A stretch of DNA of 64,000 nucleotides from Gammaproteobacteria bacterium (GCA_947480335.1 CANKCB010000004.1:1-64000); one strand, 5' to 3'. Positions 8,358 to 17,487 are shown, counted from the first letter of the stretch. Translations and numbers: made by a program. Notes: generated by a model from the letters alone, not told the origin.

Positions 8358-9623
8358 ATGAAAATTTATCAGGTCGGCGGTGCAATACGCGATAAATTGC
8401 TGGGTCTACCGGTAAAGGACCGTGACTGGGTTGTTGTAGGTAGCACACCTGAGGAAATGGAAAGCCTCAACTACAAACCGGTAGGCAAGGACTTCCCGGT
8501 ATTCCTGCATCCACACTCGCATGAAGAATATGCACTGGCACGCACAGAGCGAAAATCCGGTACGGGCTATAAAGGATTTGTATTTAACACCTCTGTGGAG
8601 GTGACACTGGAGCAGGATCTGGCCAGGCGCGATCTGACCATAAATGCCATAGCAGAAGATGCAGATGGCAACATTATTGATCCGTATAACGGCAGAAGTG
8701 ATCTAAAAGCAGGTATCCTGCGACATGTATCACCGGCCTTCGCAGAAGATCCTTTACGTGTATTGCGCGTGGCTCGATTCGCCGCCCGCTTCAATTTTGC
8801 TCTGGCTGATGACACACTGCAATTAATGAAAGGTCTTGCCAGCTCGGGCGAATTATTAACACTGGTTCCTGAGCGCGTCTGGGCGGAACTGGAAAAAGCA
8901 CTGGGATCAAACTATCCGACACGTTTTTTTAAAACGTTGCGTGACTGCGGTGCATTACCACACATTCTGCCGGAAATCGAAAACCTGTTTGGTGTACCGC
9001 AAACAGAAAAATATCATCCCGAAATCGATACGGGTATTCATACCATGATGGTACTGGAACAGGCCGTACGACTGACTGAAGACACCAGCGTTCGCTTTGC
9101 GGCGCTGGTGCATGATCTGGGCAAGGCCACCACTCCGAAAGACATATTGCCAGCACATCATGGACATGAGGAACGTGGTGCAAAACTTGTAGAAAAACTC
9201 TGCCTACGACTACGTATACCAAATCGCTACCGGGATCTGGCTGTGATTGTTGCACGCTATCATTTTATCTGTCACAGGGTAATGGAACTGCGTGACGATA
9301 CTCTGGTTCACAAGCTGGAAGCACTGGATGCGTTCAGACGCCCTGAACGATTTGAACAATTTCTGCTGTCCTGTGAAGCAGATGCCCGCGGCAGAACAGG
9401 ATATGAAGAGTCTGCCTATCCACAGGCAGACTATTTCAGGCAATGTTTCAGGGCCGCCAGTACGATCGATACTTCAAACCTATCCTCACAAGGATTGGCA
9501 GGACCAGCTATCGCCGTGGCTATTCAGCAACTGCGAATCAATGCGATAATAAACATCCGGGCAACGCTTCCCGCCCCGGAAATCAACAAACCAGTAGCAC
9601 CAAACAAGGAACACACTGCATGA
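8358..9623 (+). CDS. cca: CCA tRNA nucleotidyltransferase, long form with HD domain
   Basis: This is a 421-residue enzyme that builds or repairs the 3' CCA of tRNAs. The nucleotidyltransferase head has GGAIRDKLLG, the metal-binding D-x-D in VKDRDWVVVG, RRDLTINAIA and the EDPLRVLRVARFAARF motif B/C region typical of class II enzymes. The C-terminal half carries an HD phosphohydrolase motif (ALVHDLGKATTP), as in the E. coli-type long enzyme with 2',3'-cyclic phosphodiesterase and phosphatase activities. Its TGA overlaps the next gene's ATG (ATGA), so the carrier that follows is translationally coupled. Confidence 0.95.
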   Translation: MKIYQVGGAIRDKLLGLPVKDRDWVVVGSTPEEMESLNYKPVGKDFPVFLHPHSHEEYALARTERKSGTGYKGFVFNTSVEVTLEQDLARRDLTINAIAEDADGNIIDPYNGRSDLKAGILRHVSPAFAEDPLRVLRVARFAARFNFALADDTLQLMKGLASSGELLTLVPERVWAELEKALGSNYPTRFFKTLRDCGALPHILPEIENLFGVPQTEKYHPEIDTGIHTMMVLEQAVRLTEDTSVRFAALVHDLGKATTPKDILPAHHGHEERGAKLVEKLCLRLRIPNRYRDLAVIVARYHFICHRVMELRDDTLVHKLEALDAFRRPERFEQFLLSCEADARGRTGYEESAYPQADYFRQCFRAASTIDTSNLSSQGLAGPAIAVAIQQLRINAIINIRATLPAPEINKPVAPNKEHTA

Positions 9624-10927
9624 CGAAGCTTGAACACAACAGATTTATCCGGCTAATTATAGGTGCTGCTGATGTTCAGGTTCATGAGATTAAGGCGACC
9701 GTAACCGCATTTGCCTTTATTTTTATTCTGATGGCGTCTTACTTCATTCTACGCCCGGTGCGAGATGCAATGGCCAGTGACTGGACGGATGCGGAAGTCA
9801 GCTTTTTGTGGACACTGCAATTCTTTATCAGTGCCGCAGTAATTGCACTGTATGGTTATGCCGTATCCAGGGTCAAATTCAAGCATCTGGTTCCGGGTAT
9901 TTACAGTATCTTTGCGGCTAGTTTTGTTCTGTTTTATCTGGCTACATTTTTATTCGAGGATCGAATCCTCATCGACAAAAGCTACTACGTCTGGGTCAGT
10001 ACATTCGCCCTGTTCAACACTTCCGTATTCTGGAGTTATATGGCTGACCTGTTTAACAAACAACAGGCCAAGCGTTTGTTTGCTATTATTGCTTCTGGTG
10101 CCAGTGCTGGCGCATTGGTAGGCCCGGCAATACCCACTTTTTTTTCCGGTATAGTCGGAGGCGACACGTTGACTCTGGTTGCCGCCATCATGCTGATACT
10201 GCCCATTCCTCTGGTACCGTATCTTGCCAGATTGAAAATTACCGACCTGCATAACGAGCACGTACAGGCCGATCTAGAATCCATAAAAATCGGTGGCAAT
10301 CCCTTTGCCGGTTTCAAACTGTTTGTGTCTGATCCGTACATGCTGGCAATAGGCTTGTTCTTGTTGCTATATACCGTGAATGGATCATTTATTTATTTCC
10401 AGCAAAAGAACTTGCTGGAAGTCTACGACAGGGAAACACGCACACAAATTCTTGGTAGTATCACCCTGTTAATCAACTTCCTGACTTTTGGTCTGGCCTA
10501 TTTTGCAACCGGAAGGCTGGTTAAAAAACTGGGCATGGGTATGACGCTGGCATTGATGCCGATGCTGATGGTCGTGGGTATGTCCATACTGGCATTTGCT
10601 CCAGTTATCTCCGTCCTGCTAGCCTTGAATGTGGTCAGAAATGCTGGAAATTATGCCGTAACACAACCGGCACGACAGATGCTGTTTACTGCAGTAGATA
10701 AGGAAACACGCTTCAAGGCTAAACCGGTAATTGACGTAGTGGTGTATCGGGGCGGTGATACGTTGACAGCTTGGTTCTTTACTTCACTCACTGAGGGTCT
10801 GGGGCTGGGTATGGCCGCCGTCAGCATCATTGGTGCTTTGATTGCCGGCTTGTGGGCCTATGTCGGATTTTATCAGGGCCGTGTATACGAAACCCGGCAG
10901 CCTCTAACCGGTGACACCAATGATTAG
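9620..10927 (+). CDS. ATP/ADP-translocase-like MFS carrier (COG3202-type)
   Basis: This is a 435-residue polytopic membrane protein with about 12 predicted helices. The conserved opening HEIKATVTAFAFIF...SYFILRPVRDAMAS resembles the Npt/Tlc nucleotide-transporter-related MFS proteins found in many free-living proteobacteria. In obligate intracellular bacteria this family exchanges ATP for ADP; in free-living species the substrate is unknown, so I do not assign nucleotide transport. The start at 9620 overlaps the cca stop by four bases and excludes a longer frame that would run over cca. A pair of basic residues after TM9 (GRLVKKLGMG) matches the MFS loop pattern. Confidence 0.8.
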   Translation: MTKLEHNRFIRLIIGAADVQVHEIKATVTAFAFIFILMASYFILRPVRDAMASDWTDAEVSFLWTLQFFISAAVIALYGYAVSRVKFKHLVPGIYSIFAASFVLFYLATFLFEDRILIDKSYYVWVSTFALFNTSVFWSYMADLFNKQQAKRLFAIIASGASAGALVGPAIPTFFSGIVGGDTLTLVAAIMLILPIPLVPYLARLKITDLHNEHVQADLESIKIGGNPFAGFKLFVSDPYMLAIGLFLLLYTVNGSFIYFQQKNLLEVYDRETRTQILGSITLLINFLTFGLAYFATGRLVKKLGMGMTLALMPMLMVVGMSILAFAPVISVLLALNVVRNAGNYAVTQPARQMLFTAVDKETRFKAKPVIDVVVYRGGDTLTAWFFTSLTEGLGLGMAAVSIIGALIAGLWAYVGFYQGRVYETRQPLTGDTND

Positions 10928-10960
10928 GTTCGGGTCACTATAAATGCTGCAGTAGGCTGA

Positions 10961-11755
10961 TCACAGATACAGATAGAACAGCATCGTTCCGAGCAGCATT
11001 CTGTAGATGACATACGGCATCATGCCAAAACGTTGCAGGAATTTGAGAAAAAAATGTATCGTCAAAAATGCCGTAGCAGATGAAACCACAACGACTGTAA
11101 ATACGGCACTCCAATCGACCGCTTCTGGCGACAGGATTAATTTCAGTGCGCCATAACCACCAGCCAACAATGTCACCGGTATAGATAATAAAAAGGAAAA
11201 GCGCGACGCCGAACGTCGATCCAGTCCCAGCAACAAGCCCGTTGTCATGGTGATCCCGGAACGGGATGTACCCGGCACCAGCGCCAGAATCTGAGCTGAA
11301 CCGATCAGTAATACATCTTTCCAGCGCAATGCCGATTCAGTTCGTGTTTGCTTGCCGATATAATCTGCCAAACCCAGCAATATTCCGTAACCAATAGTAG
11401 TGCAGGCAATGATTAATGGGTTGCGCAACATCCCCTCGGCCAGATCCTTGGTAAGAAACCCTGCCAACGCTGCTGGCAAGGTGGCCACCAGCACATACCA
11501 GACCATGCATGACTGTCTGTCTTGCAGACTGAAACCGGACCCAATCCAGCCAGTGAGCATTTTTTGCAAATCATGCCTGAAATAAAAAATCACGGCAGAT
11601 ACGGTCCCTACATGGGCCGCCAGATCGATGGACAAGCCCTGATCAACCCAACCCATCAACTCCGGCGCCAGTATCAGATGGGCTGAACTGGAAATTGGCA
11701 AAAACTCGGTGATGCCCTGTATTAACCCAAGCAAGATAAAGTGGAGGTGGTCCAA
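10961..11755 (-). CDS. uppP: Undecaprenyl-diphosphatase (UppP/BacA)
   Basis: This 264-residue membrane enzyme dephosphorylates undecaprenyl pyrophosphate to recycle the peptidoglycan and O-antigen lipid carrier; overexpression gives bacitracin resistance. Both family signatures are visible: the N-terminal LIQGITEFLPISSSAH (catalytic E-rich motif) and the PGTSRSGITMT motif. There are about eight hydrophobic helices and the length is normal. It is convergent with the carrier gene upstream, with only 33 bases between stops, and lies downstream of the MidA-like methyltransferase on the same strand after a 114-base gap. Confidence 0.95.
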   Translation of the reverse strand: MDHLHFILLGLIQGITEFLPISSSAHLILAPELMGWVDQGLSIDLAAHVGTVSAVIFYFRHDLQKMLTGWIGSGFSLQDRQSCMVWYVLVATLPAALAGFLTKDLAEGMLRNPLIIACTTIGYGILLGLADYIGKQTRTESALRWKDVLLIGSAQILALVPGTSRSGITMTTGLLLGLDRRSASRFSFLLSIPVTLLAGGYGALKLILSPEAVDWSAVFTVVVVSSATAFLTIHFFLKFLQRFGMMPYVIYRMLLGTMLFYLYL

Positions 11756-11869
11756 TGATGCGCGTCCTGTAGTCTGCTAAATTTTAGTCAATGAGCTGGC
11801 TCAGGCTTACCCAGTCAGTCTCAAGGTCGGTCATAATAGCCTGTATCCACAATGAAATACCATTGATGC

Positions 11870-13072
11870 CTACAGTCGATGTAGATGACTGCCAAAACTG
11901 AAACCCATCAAGGGTACCCGGATATTTTTACCCACCGCCATCACCTTGAATGTTTCCCCCATTTCACCTGGCAGGATTAATTTTCCGGCCTGCTGCGAAT
12001 ATCTCAGCATTGCCTGATCAGATCCTGCGCCAAGTTCACTGATGATTTTTTCCAGACCAGATGACACCAAAAAACCTGCCTGGGTGTTAAAACCGTAAAT
12101 CTCCAGCCCACTGGCATGGGCTGCCTCGGCGACCTGGGTAAAGTCTATCGAAGCGGTGATGTCCTGCAATCCGATCTGAATAAAAGGATTGTCATGTTGG
12201 CGATGCCGGTAATAACAGGCGAGTGTGCCTTGTGTTCGCTGCGGGTGATAATATTCGCGACGGGGGTAACCATAATCAGTCAGTAAAATTGCTCCATTCC
12301 CCAATGTGGTCGATAGCGTTTCAATAAACGGAGATAACATCGAGTTGTATTCTGTGACATAACCATCCGGTAGTTCACCCACAAGCTCACCGTATGTCTG
12401 CAACATTTGTTCCGGCATGAAACCAGCCTCAGACTCTCGCCAGATAAAACCCGCGTCATCAGTACCCACTAATAGTTCATGTGCCACATGCTTACGATAA
12501 CGAAGTCGATGCACCGGCAAGGCATCCAGCACTTCGTTGGCCAGTATGACTCCCTCTATCGGTACAGATGGTAGCTCATCAAGCCACACCAATCGATTAA
12601 GCAATTTCGGGTGACGCTGTTGCAGCAACTGTTGCTGCCGCTGACGCAAGTCAGCACTGGTTTCCAGAATCAGATATTGTGAGGGTAGGGCCTGGCGTCG
12701 TCCCAACTCATCCAGTATGTCGCACGCCATAATGCCGGTACCTGCACCTAACTCCAGCAGGGTTGAGACACCCTCCACCTGAAAAATCTGCTCACATTGC
12801 CTGGCCAGACAGATCGAAAATAAAGACGAGGTTTCAGGGGCGGTCGTGAAATCACCAGTGATTCCGAATTTTCTCGAACCGGCGCTGTAATACCCCAGCC
12901 CGGGCTGATACAAGGCCATTTCCATAAAACGGTCAAAGCCTATGGCACCACCGGCTAACGTGATCTCGTCGCGGATTAACTCAACCAGCTGAGAGCTTTG
13001 TGCAAGTGCATAGGCATCCGCTTCGGGCCAGTCATGTATCGGCGAGATGTCACTGTTTTCTGCTTTAATCAC
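11870..13072 (-). CDS. SAM-dependent methyltransferase, MidA/NDUFAF7 family (COG1565)
   Basis: This is a 400-residue class I methyltransferase. The family hallmark FDRFMEMALYQPGLGYYS opens the protein, FGITGDFTTAPE follows, and the SAM-binding glycine loop is LLELGAGTGIMA. The mitochondrial relative NDUFAF7 dimethylates an arginine of complex I subunit NDUFS2; the bacterial target has not been established to my knowledge. It diverges from the pteridine reductase gene (71-base intergenic region holding both promoters). This neighbour pair is common in gammaproteobacteria. Confidence 0.88.
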   Translation of the reverse strand: MIKAENSDISPIHDWPEADAYALAQSSQLVELIRDEITLAGGAIGFDRFMEMALYQPGLGYYSAGSRKFGITGDFTTAPETSSLFSICLARQCEQIFQVEGVSTLLELGAGTGIMACDILDELGRRQALPSQYLILETSADLRQRQQQLLQQRHPKLLNRLVWLDELPSVPIEGVILANEVLDALPVHRLRYRKHVAHELLVGTDDAGFIWRESEAGFMPEQMLQTYGELVGELPDGYVTEYNSMLSPFIETLSTTLGNGAILLTDYGYPRREYYHPQRTQGTLACYYRHRQHDNPFIQIGLQDITASIDFTQVAEAAHASGLEIYGFNTQAGFLVSSGLEKIISELGAGSDQAMLRYSQQAGKLILPGEMGETFKVMAVGKNIRVPLMGFSFGSHLHRL

Positions 13073-13143
13073 AATCCGGGTTTTGTCCTGTTCACAATTT
13101 GCTCTAGGATAGCGTTTTTAATCAGTGGAAACATCTGTTAGCT

Positions 13144-13881
13144 ATGACAACTGCAAGAACGGTATTAATCACTGGAGCGGCAAAACGTATTGGCGCAGCA
13201 CTGGCCCGGGATCTGCACGGCTACGGGATGGATATAATTATTCATTACCATCGCTCGGCACAGGAGGCAGGGATACTGGCAGACGAACTGAATAAAATTC
13301 GCGCAAGTTCTGCCTTTTTGTTACAGGGCAACTTACTGGATACCGGATCGTATGAATCGATTATTCAGAAGGCCATTGGTTTTACCGGCCGACTGGATGT
13401 ATTAATCAATAACGCCTCGCTGTTTTACCCTACCGCCATTGGCAAAACCACCGTTCAAAACTGGCAGGAAATTTTCGGGACTAACCTGGCTGCACCATTT
13501 TTTCTTGCCCAGGCGGCAGCAGACACACTGGCAGAACATCAAGGTTGCATCATTAACCTTACGGATATTCATGGTACACGTCCGTTGAAAGATCATCCTG
13601 TCTACAGCACCGCCAAAGCCGGCCTGATTATGCTGACCAAAGCGCTGGCAAAAGAACTGGGACCAGCCATACGTGTAAATGCAGTTTCTCCCGGCGCCAT
13701 CCTCTGGCCGGAAGGCTTGTCAGAGAGAAAGAAAGAACAAATCATCAACAAGACAATAATGAAACGTATGGGCAAGCCAGAGGATATTGCCGGGGCAGTA
13801 CGTTTTCTGATCAGGGATGCCGATTATATTACGGGCCAGGTTATTGTCGTCGATGGCGGCAGGACGTTTTTTGCAGACTAG
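13144..13881 (+). CDS. Pteridine reductase, short-chain dehydrogenase (FolM-like)
   Basis: This is a 245-residue SDR-family enzyme that reduces dihydropterins or dihydrofolate with NADPH. The cofactor motif is TGAAKRIGAALA, in which the R after TGxxK is typical of pteridine reductases. The NNASLF motif and the catalytic YSTAKAG (YxxxK) are present. The C-terminal VDGGRTF completes the fold. Together with folK and folB shortly downstream on the other strand, this forms a folate/pterin neighbourhood. The gene might act as an alternative dihydrofolate reductase (FolM) or in tetrahydromonapterin synthesis; which one cannot be told from sequence. Confidence 0.85.
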   Translation: MTTARTVLITGAAKRIGAALARDLHGYGMDIIIHYHRSAQEAGILADELNKIRASSAFLLQGNLLDTGSYESIIQKAIGFTGRLDVLINNASLFYPTAIGKTTVQNWQEIFGTNLAAPFFLAQAAADTLAEHQGCIINLTDIHGTRPLKDHPVYSTAKAGLIMLTKALAKELGPAIRVNAVSPGAILWPEGLSERKKEQIINKTIMKRMGKPEDIAGAVRFLIRDADYITGQVIVVDGGRTFFAD

Positions 13882-13902
13882 ATTAGCTACACTTTAAAAC
13901 CA

Positions 13903-14117
13903 TTTCCGCCTTCCATGGCGGCCCAGAGTTAATTGCTCGAAAACCTGTTCCTGACGTTTTCTACCGCCTACTTCCGTGTAGGCGTCCTGCATTACCAGTA
14001 TTTCCGCCATCTATGGCGGTCCACTGGTAATTGCTCGAAAACCTGCTCCCTACTTTTTCTACCGCCTACATCCCTGTAGGCGTCCTGCATTACCAGTATT
14101 TCCGCCATCCATGGCGG
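13903..14117. repeat. 98-bp direct tandem repeat with two hairpins per unit
   Basis: Three occurrences of TTTCCGCC start at 13903, 14001 and 14099, giving a constant 98-base period and about 2.2 copies. Each unit contains a CCGCCAT..ATGGCGG hairpin and a CGCCTAC......GTAGGCG hairpin. In the middle copy the first hairpin is extended by flanking ATTACCAGT (13991-13999) and ACTGGTAAT (14023-14031) arms. The unit bodies differ only at scattered positions. The block lies between two convergent genes and has no plausible coding frame of its own. It resembles a REP/BIME-type cluster and may also terminate transcription from both sides. Confidence 0.88.
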
Positions 14118-14519
14118 TCATTTAAACTGGGGGAAGTCGTTGTCGACATACCATTTTTTGGTTTTCGGTTCATACCACCAGGACTGTTTGTACTCGATAG
14201 TCTTCAATGTGCCGTATTCATTCTTGATGTAAGACAGTTCTCCGGTAACACTTGCCCCATTCATATCCGTCGTCAGGGTCTTTTCCTTGATGATAAACCC
14301 GGTTACCCGGACAGCGTCCATCATTTTGGTATCAATTACCGGTCGTGAGCCATCAGGTCGTCTATGGTACGCAACAGCATCTTCCTTACGCATCCAGCGC
14401 AAGGCGTAGGCGTAGTCATCAATCGACTTATCCAGATCCTCGATCTTGCTCCTGACAGCATTATCCGCACAGCCGCCCAGTGTCAGCATGAGTATCAGTA
14501 ATAATGTTTTTCGAATCAC
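14118..14519 (-). CDS. Hypothetical lipoprotein, 133 aa
   Basis: This is a small exported lipoprotein. A basic start (MIRKT), a hydrophobic stretch and the lipobox LGGC (Cys at residue 17) direct lipid attachment. The mature part is short and charged, with an aromatic segment near the C-terminus (SWWYEPKTKKWYVDND). I do not recognise a named domain. The start is GTG, supported by a GGAG ribosome-binding site nine bases upstream. It follows folK on the same strand after a 24-base gap, so it may be the last gene of folB-folK. The stop codon abuts the tandem hairpin repeat. Confidence 0.75.
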   Translation of the reverse strand: MIRKTLLLILMLTLGGCADNAVRSKIEDLDKSIDDYAYALRWMRKEDAVAYHRRPDGSRPVIDTKMMDAVRVTGFIIKEKTLTTDMNGASVTGELSYIKNEYGTLKTIEYKQSWWYEPKTKKWYVDNDFPQFK

Positions 14520-14543
14520 TTATCAGACTCCTTCAGATTATTT

Positions 14544-15044
14544 TTATGTATTCAGGCCCGTATCAAATTCAACAACCCATGTCGGTTGTTGGGAGCTATC
14601 AAATTTATCCCACAAGCTGTTGATTGTTATTCCAGTCTCTGGATGTTGTAACTGACCTGCAATTTCTGCCAATGGTCGTAACACAAATGCACAACCCAGA
14701 ATATCGGCTCTTGGTATATCCAGCACAACATCGTGGCGCACCAGCTCATCGTATAACAACAAATCCAGATCCAGGGTACGGGATGAAAATCTTGGTACAT
14801 CACGTAATCGTCCATACTGTTGCTCGATTTGGCGCAACTTGCCATTCAGTGTCTCAGCATCAAGACTGGTTTCCAGTCTGACTGTGAGATTATAAAAGTT
14901 ATCGCCGTCAAAACCGTACGCCTTGCTCTCATAAATCGATGAGACCTGCATTGATGTACCCAGCGGACGGATCGCCTTCAGACCGGCGCGGATATTTTCA
15001 TCCCGATTCACATTACTGCCTATGCCAATATACGCTGTGGCCAT
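14544..15044 (-). CDS. folK: 6-hydroxymethyl-7,8-dihydropterin pyrophosphokinase
   Basis: This 166-residue enzyme transfers pyrophosphate from ATP to hydroxymethyl-dihydropterin, the step before dihydropteroate synthase in folate synthesis. AYIGIGSNV at the N-terminus and the active-site signature RTLDLDLLLYD (metal-binding DxD) are diagnostic. The ATG at 15044 is favoured over one at 15062 because it leaves the family's usual N-terminus and starts one base after the folB stop. It is part of the folB-folK transcript. Confidence 0.95.
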   Translation of the reverse strand: MATAYIGIGSNVNRDENIRAGLKAIRPLGTSMQVSSIYESKAYGFDGDNFYNLTVRLETSLDAETLNGKLRQIEQQYGRLRDVPRFSSRTLDLDLLLYDELVRHDVVLDIPRADILGCAFVLRPLAEIAGQLQHPETGITINSLWDKFDSSQQPTWVVEFDTGLNT

Positions 15045-15045
15045 T

Positions 15046-15402
15046 TCAGCTCTTGTTACCACGCTCGATTATTACACCAACATCCCGCACACCACGTACA
15101 GCACCTTTTTTATTCAGACGGACCCGACACCAGGGTACCCGGAACTCTTCAAGCAACAGCGTCGCAATTCGTTCAGCCAGAGTTTCGACCAGATTGAATT
15201 CACTTTCACCCACATAGGTAAATAATCTTTTTGCCACGGCTTTGTAATCCAGCGTATTTTCTATGCTATCAGTCTCGGCTGCTCGCTTTATATCCGCACC
15301 CATTTCAATATCGAGAATCACAGTTTGCCTGGTGCGCCGCTCCCAGTCGTAAATACCAATGATCGTGTCTATACGTAAATCATTCAGGTATACAATATCC
15401 AT
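15046..15402 (-). CDS. folB: Dihydroneopterin aldolase
   Basis: This 118-residue enzyme converts dihydroneopterin to hydroxymethyl-dihydropterin and glycolaldehyde, directly before FolK. The start MDIVYLNDLRIDTIIGIYDWE, the DYKAVAKRL segment and the C-terminal LNKKGAVRGVRDVGVIIER with the catalytic lysine match the family. A longer frame opening at 15528 would run to within 9 bases of the divergent plsY start and adds 42 residues foreign to FolB, so I use the ATG at 15402. That leaves a 134-base divergent region to plsY for promoters. Confidence 0.93.
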   Translation of the reverse strand: MDIVYLNDLRIDTIIGIYDWERRTRQTVILDIEMGADIKRAAETDSIENTLDYKAVAKRLFTYVGESEFNLVETLAERIATLLLEEFRVPWCRVRLNKKGAVRGVRDVGVIIERGNKS

Positions 15403-15536
15403 TTTTTTCAGCCGGTAATTTGTGATGTGGATGTGTTCTGAATAGCATACCCTGATGCAGTCAGCTAAAACAGTCTGAAGATCAGATCGAATATTGAAAT
15501 GAAAGCCTTGAAATTCATCCTGAATCAACGTCCAAT

Positions 15537-16136
15537 ATGAACATGATTGTTAATCTGTTATTAATTCTGATTGCCTATTTATCCGGCTCACTCGCGAGTG
15601 CAATTATCGTCTGCAGATTGATGGGGCTGGGCGATCCAAGGCTGGATGGTTCTGGCAACCCGGGTGCGACCAATGTACTGCGTCTGCATGGCAAAAAGGC
15701 CGGTCTGCTCGCCCTGCTAGGAGATCTGCTAAAGGGGGTATTGCCCGTGCTGCTGGCCCGGTATCTGGATGCACCTGCTGTGGTGATCGCCATGACAGCC
15801 TTTGCTGCGTTTATTGGTCATCTGTACCCGGTGTTTTTCAATTTCAAGGGCGGTAAGGGTGTGGCCACATTGTTTGGTGTACTGTTCGCGCTAAACTGGC
15901 TGCTGGGTCTGTTATATGCACTGACCTGGGTAACTGTGGCTAAACTGTTCCGCTATTCTTCACTCGCAGGTATCGTCACTGCCATATTGACACCCGTGTA
16001 TACCTGGTTGTTAATGCCGCACCCTGCCTACACGATCTGCAATTTGATGATGTCGGGGTTATTGCTTTGGCGTCACCAAAGCAATATCCGTAAATTAATC
16101 AGCGGCGCCGAATCAAAAGTCGGAACACGCGACTGA
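15537..16136 (+). CDS. plsY: Acyl-phosphate glycerol-3-phosphate acyltransferase
   Basis: This 199-residue inner-membrane enzyme transfers an acyl group from acyl-phosphate to glycerol-3-phosphate, the first committed step of phospholipid synthesis. The three PlsY motifs are seen: GSGNPGATNVLR, GHLYPVFFNFKGGKGVAT and the C-terminal arginine/histidine-rich end (LLWRHQSNIRKL). Five hydrophobic segments fit the topology. It is divergent from folB and convergent with tsaD, only four bases apart at the stops. Confidence 0.95.
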   Translation: MNMIVNLLLILIAYLSGSLASAIIVCRLMGLGDPRLDGSGNPGATNVLRLHGKKAGLLALLGDLLKGVLPVLLARYLDAPAVVIAMTAFAAFIGHLYPVFFNFKGGKGVATLFGVLFALNWLLGLLYALTWVTVAKLFRYSSLAGIVTAILTPVYTWLLMPHPAYTICNLMMSGLLLWRHQSNIRKLISGAESKVGTRD

Positions 16137-16140
16137 CAGT

Positions 16141-17151
16141 TCACAACTCGCTGGCCGCCAGTGCCCAACGCGGATGCGCTGCAAAGGACAAGGGTTCGGA
16201 TTCGCCATTTATTAAACGTAGATAGCCAGCGTAGGCGATCATCGCACCGTTGTCCGTACAGAATTCGGGACGAGGATAAAACACCTTGCCGCCAATACTG
16301 GCTACCATGGACGCCAGCGCACTGCGCAACTGCCGGTTCGCACTGACCCCCCCTGCTGCAACCAGCGTATATATTCCGGTTTGCAACATCGCACGCTTGC
16401 ATTTGATCACCAGTGTATCCACGGCCGCATCAACAAAAGCACGTGCAATATCCGCACGGGTTTGTTCGTCATTACCTGCCTGCTTCAATGCATTAACGGA
16501 AGCGGTTTTCAATCCACTGAAACTGAAGTCCAGTCCAGGACGGTCTGTCATCGGTCTGGGAAAACTGAAGCGCAACGGATTACCCGTTTCTGCCAATACA
16601 GACAAGGCCGCACCCCCCGGGTAACCCAGTCCGAGCATCTTGGCTGTTTTATCAAAGGCCTCGCCTGCTGCATCATCCAGTGATTCACCCAGTAACCGGT
16701 AGTGTCCGGGTGCATCAACCTGGATGATCTGGGTATGACCACCTGATACCAGCAAGGCCAAAAACGGATTCTCGGGAGCTTCTTTCTCCAGCATCGGCGC
16801 GAGCAAGTGCGCTTCCATATGGTGGACACCCACAGACGGTATCTTCCAGGCATAGGCCAGGCTGCGCCCTACAGCCGCTCCGGTTAATAAAGCTCCAATC
16901 AGACCTGGTCCCGAGGTATAGGCAATGCCATCGATGTCCGTGCTGTGTAAGCCTGTCATAGACATAACTGATTGAATCATCGGGATAATACGTTGAATAT
17001 GATCGCGAGAAGCCAGTTCCGGAACTACGCCGCCATAATCACGATGGATTTCAGTCTGGCTATGTAACAGATTGGCAATAATGCCCGAATCCGGGTGATA
17101 GATAGCAATCCCGGTCTCATCGCAGGAGGTTTCAATCCCTAAAATTCGCAT
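16141..17151 (-). CDS. tsaD: tRNA N6-adenosine threonylcarbamoyltransferase
   Basis: This 336-residue ASKHA-fold protein transfers the threonylcarbamoyl group to A37 of ANN-decoding tRNAs (t6A), with TsaB and Tsa[19 protein letters not shown] is the family start. The metal-binding HxxxH lies in [11 protein letters not shown], and VSGGHTQ and [10 protein letters not shown] complete the signature. It is divergent from rpsU in the conserved tsaD / rpsU-dnaG-rpoD arrangement. The tRNA-Ile2 encoded further on is an ANN-type decoder and therefore a likely t6A substrate. Confidence 0.96.
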   Translation of the reverse strand: MRILGIETSCDETGIAIYHPDSGIIANLLHSQTEIHRDYGGVVPELASRDHIQRIIPMIQSVMSMTGLHSTDIDGIAYTSGPGLIGALLTGAAVGRSLAYAWKIPSVGVHHMEAHLLAPMLEKEAPENPFLALLVSGGHTQIIQVDAPGHYRLLGESLDDAAGEAFDKTAKMLGLGYPGGAALSVLAETGNPLRFSFPRPMTDRPGLDFSFSGLKTASVNALKQAGNDEQTRADIARAFVDAAVDTLVIKCKRAMLQTGIYTLVAAGGVSANRQLRSALASMVASIGGKVFYPRPEFCTDNGAMIAYAGYLRLINGESEPLSFAAHPRWALAASEL

Positions 17152-17189
17152 GGTATTCCTGTAATTTTATTAAAATATCTGAATTCATC

Positions 17190-17217
17190 TTGCATTTGGC
17201 CAATTTCTGACTAGAAT
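17190..17217 (+). promoter_or_regulatory. Candidate sigma-70 promoter for rpsU-yqeY-dnaG
   Basis: A TTGCAT at 17190-17195 and a TAGAAT at 17212-17217 are separated by 16 bases. They lie 55 bases before the rpsU ATG in the tsaD-rpsU divergent region. The -10 is a 5/6 match; the -35 is weak. The position fits, but the call rests on pattern only. Confidence 0.4.
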
Positions 17218-17271
17218 TCCACCTCTTTGTCACCCAACACCCAACAGGATAACACAAGGAATACTAACCTA

Positions 17272-17487
17272 ATGCCTTCGGTAAAAGTCAGAGATAATGA
17301 ACCGTTTGATATAGCACTTCGCCGTTTCAAACGCGCCTGTGAAAAGGCCGGTACACTGGCAGAAGTACATCGCCGTGAATTTTACGAGAAACCCACCCAG
17401 ATCAGAAAGCGCAAGGCCGCCGCTGCGGTAAAGCGTAATCAGAAGCGTGTTTTCAAGGAACATTCCAGACACACCCGTCAGTATTAA
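17272..17487 (+). CDS. rpsU: 30S ribosomal protein bS21
   Basis: This 71-residue ribosomal protein helps the 30S subunit base-pair with the mRNA Shine-Dalgarno region. The [20 protein letters not shown] start and the strongly basic C-terminus ([15 protein letters not shown]...RQY) are typical. The ATG at 17272, preceded by AAGGAATAC, gives the exact family length; a longer frame from 17227 is not conserved. It is the first gene of the macromolecular-synthesis operon. Confidence 0.97.
   Translation: MPSVKVRDNEPFDIALRRFKRACEKAGTLAEVHRREFYEKPTQIRKRKAAAAVKRNQKRVFKEHSRHTRQY

Noticed and set aside
11780-11830. Short minus-strand frame (MTDLETDWVSLSQLID) between the methyltransferase and uppP
   Set aside because: At 16 residues it could be a leader peptide, but there is no attenuator structure or amino-acid bias and no clear ribosome-binding site.
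13900-14117. Possible CRISPR array at the 98-base tandem repeat
   Set aside because: The whole 98-base unit repeats, including the part that would be a spacer, and there are no cas genes. It is a tandem duplication with hairpins.
14031-14348. 105-residue plus-strand frame starting in the tandem hairpin repeat
   Set aside because: It begins inside repeat sequence and then runs antisense to the lipoprotein gene. The minus-strand gene has a lipobox and a ribosome-binding site, so it is the real one.
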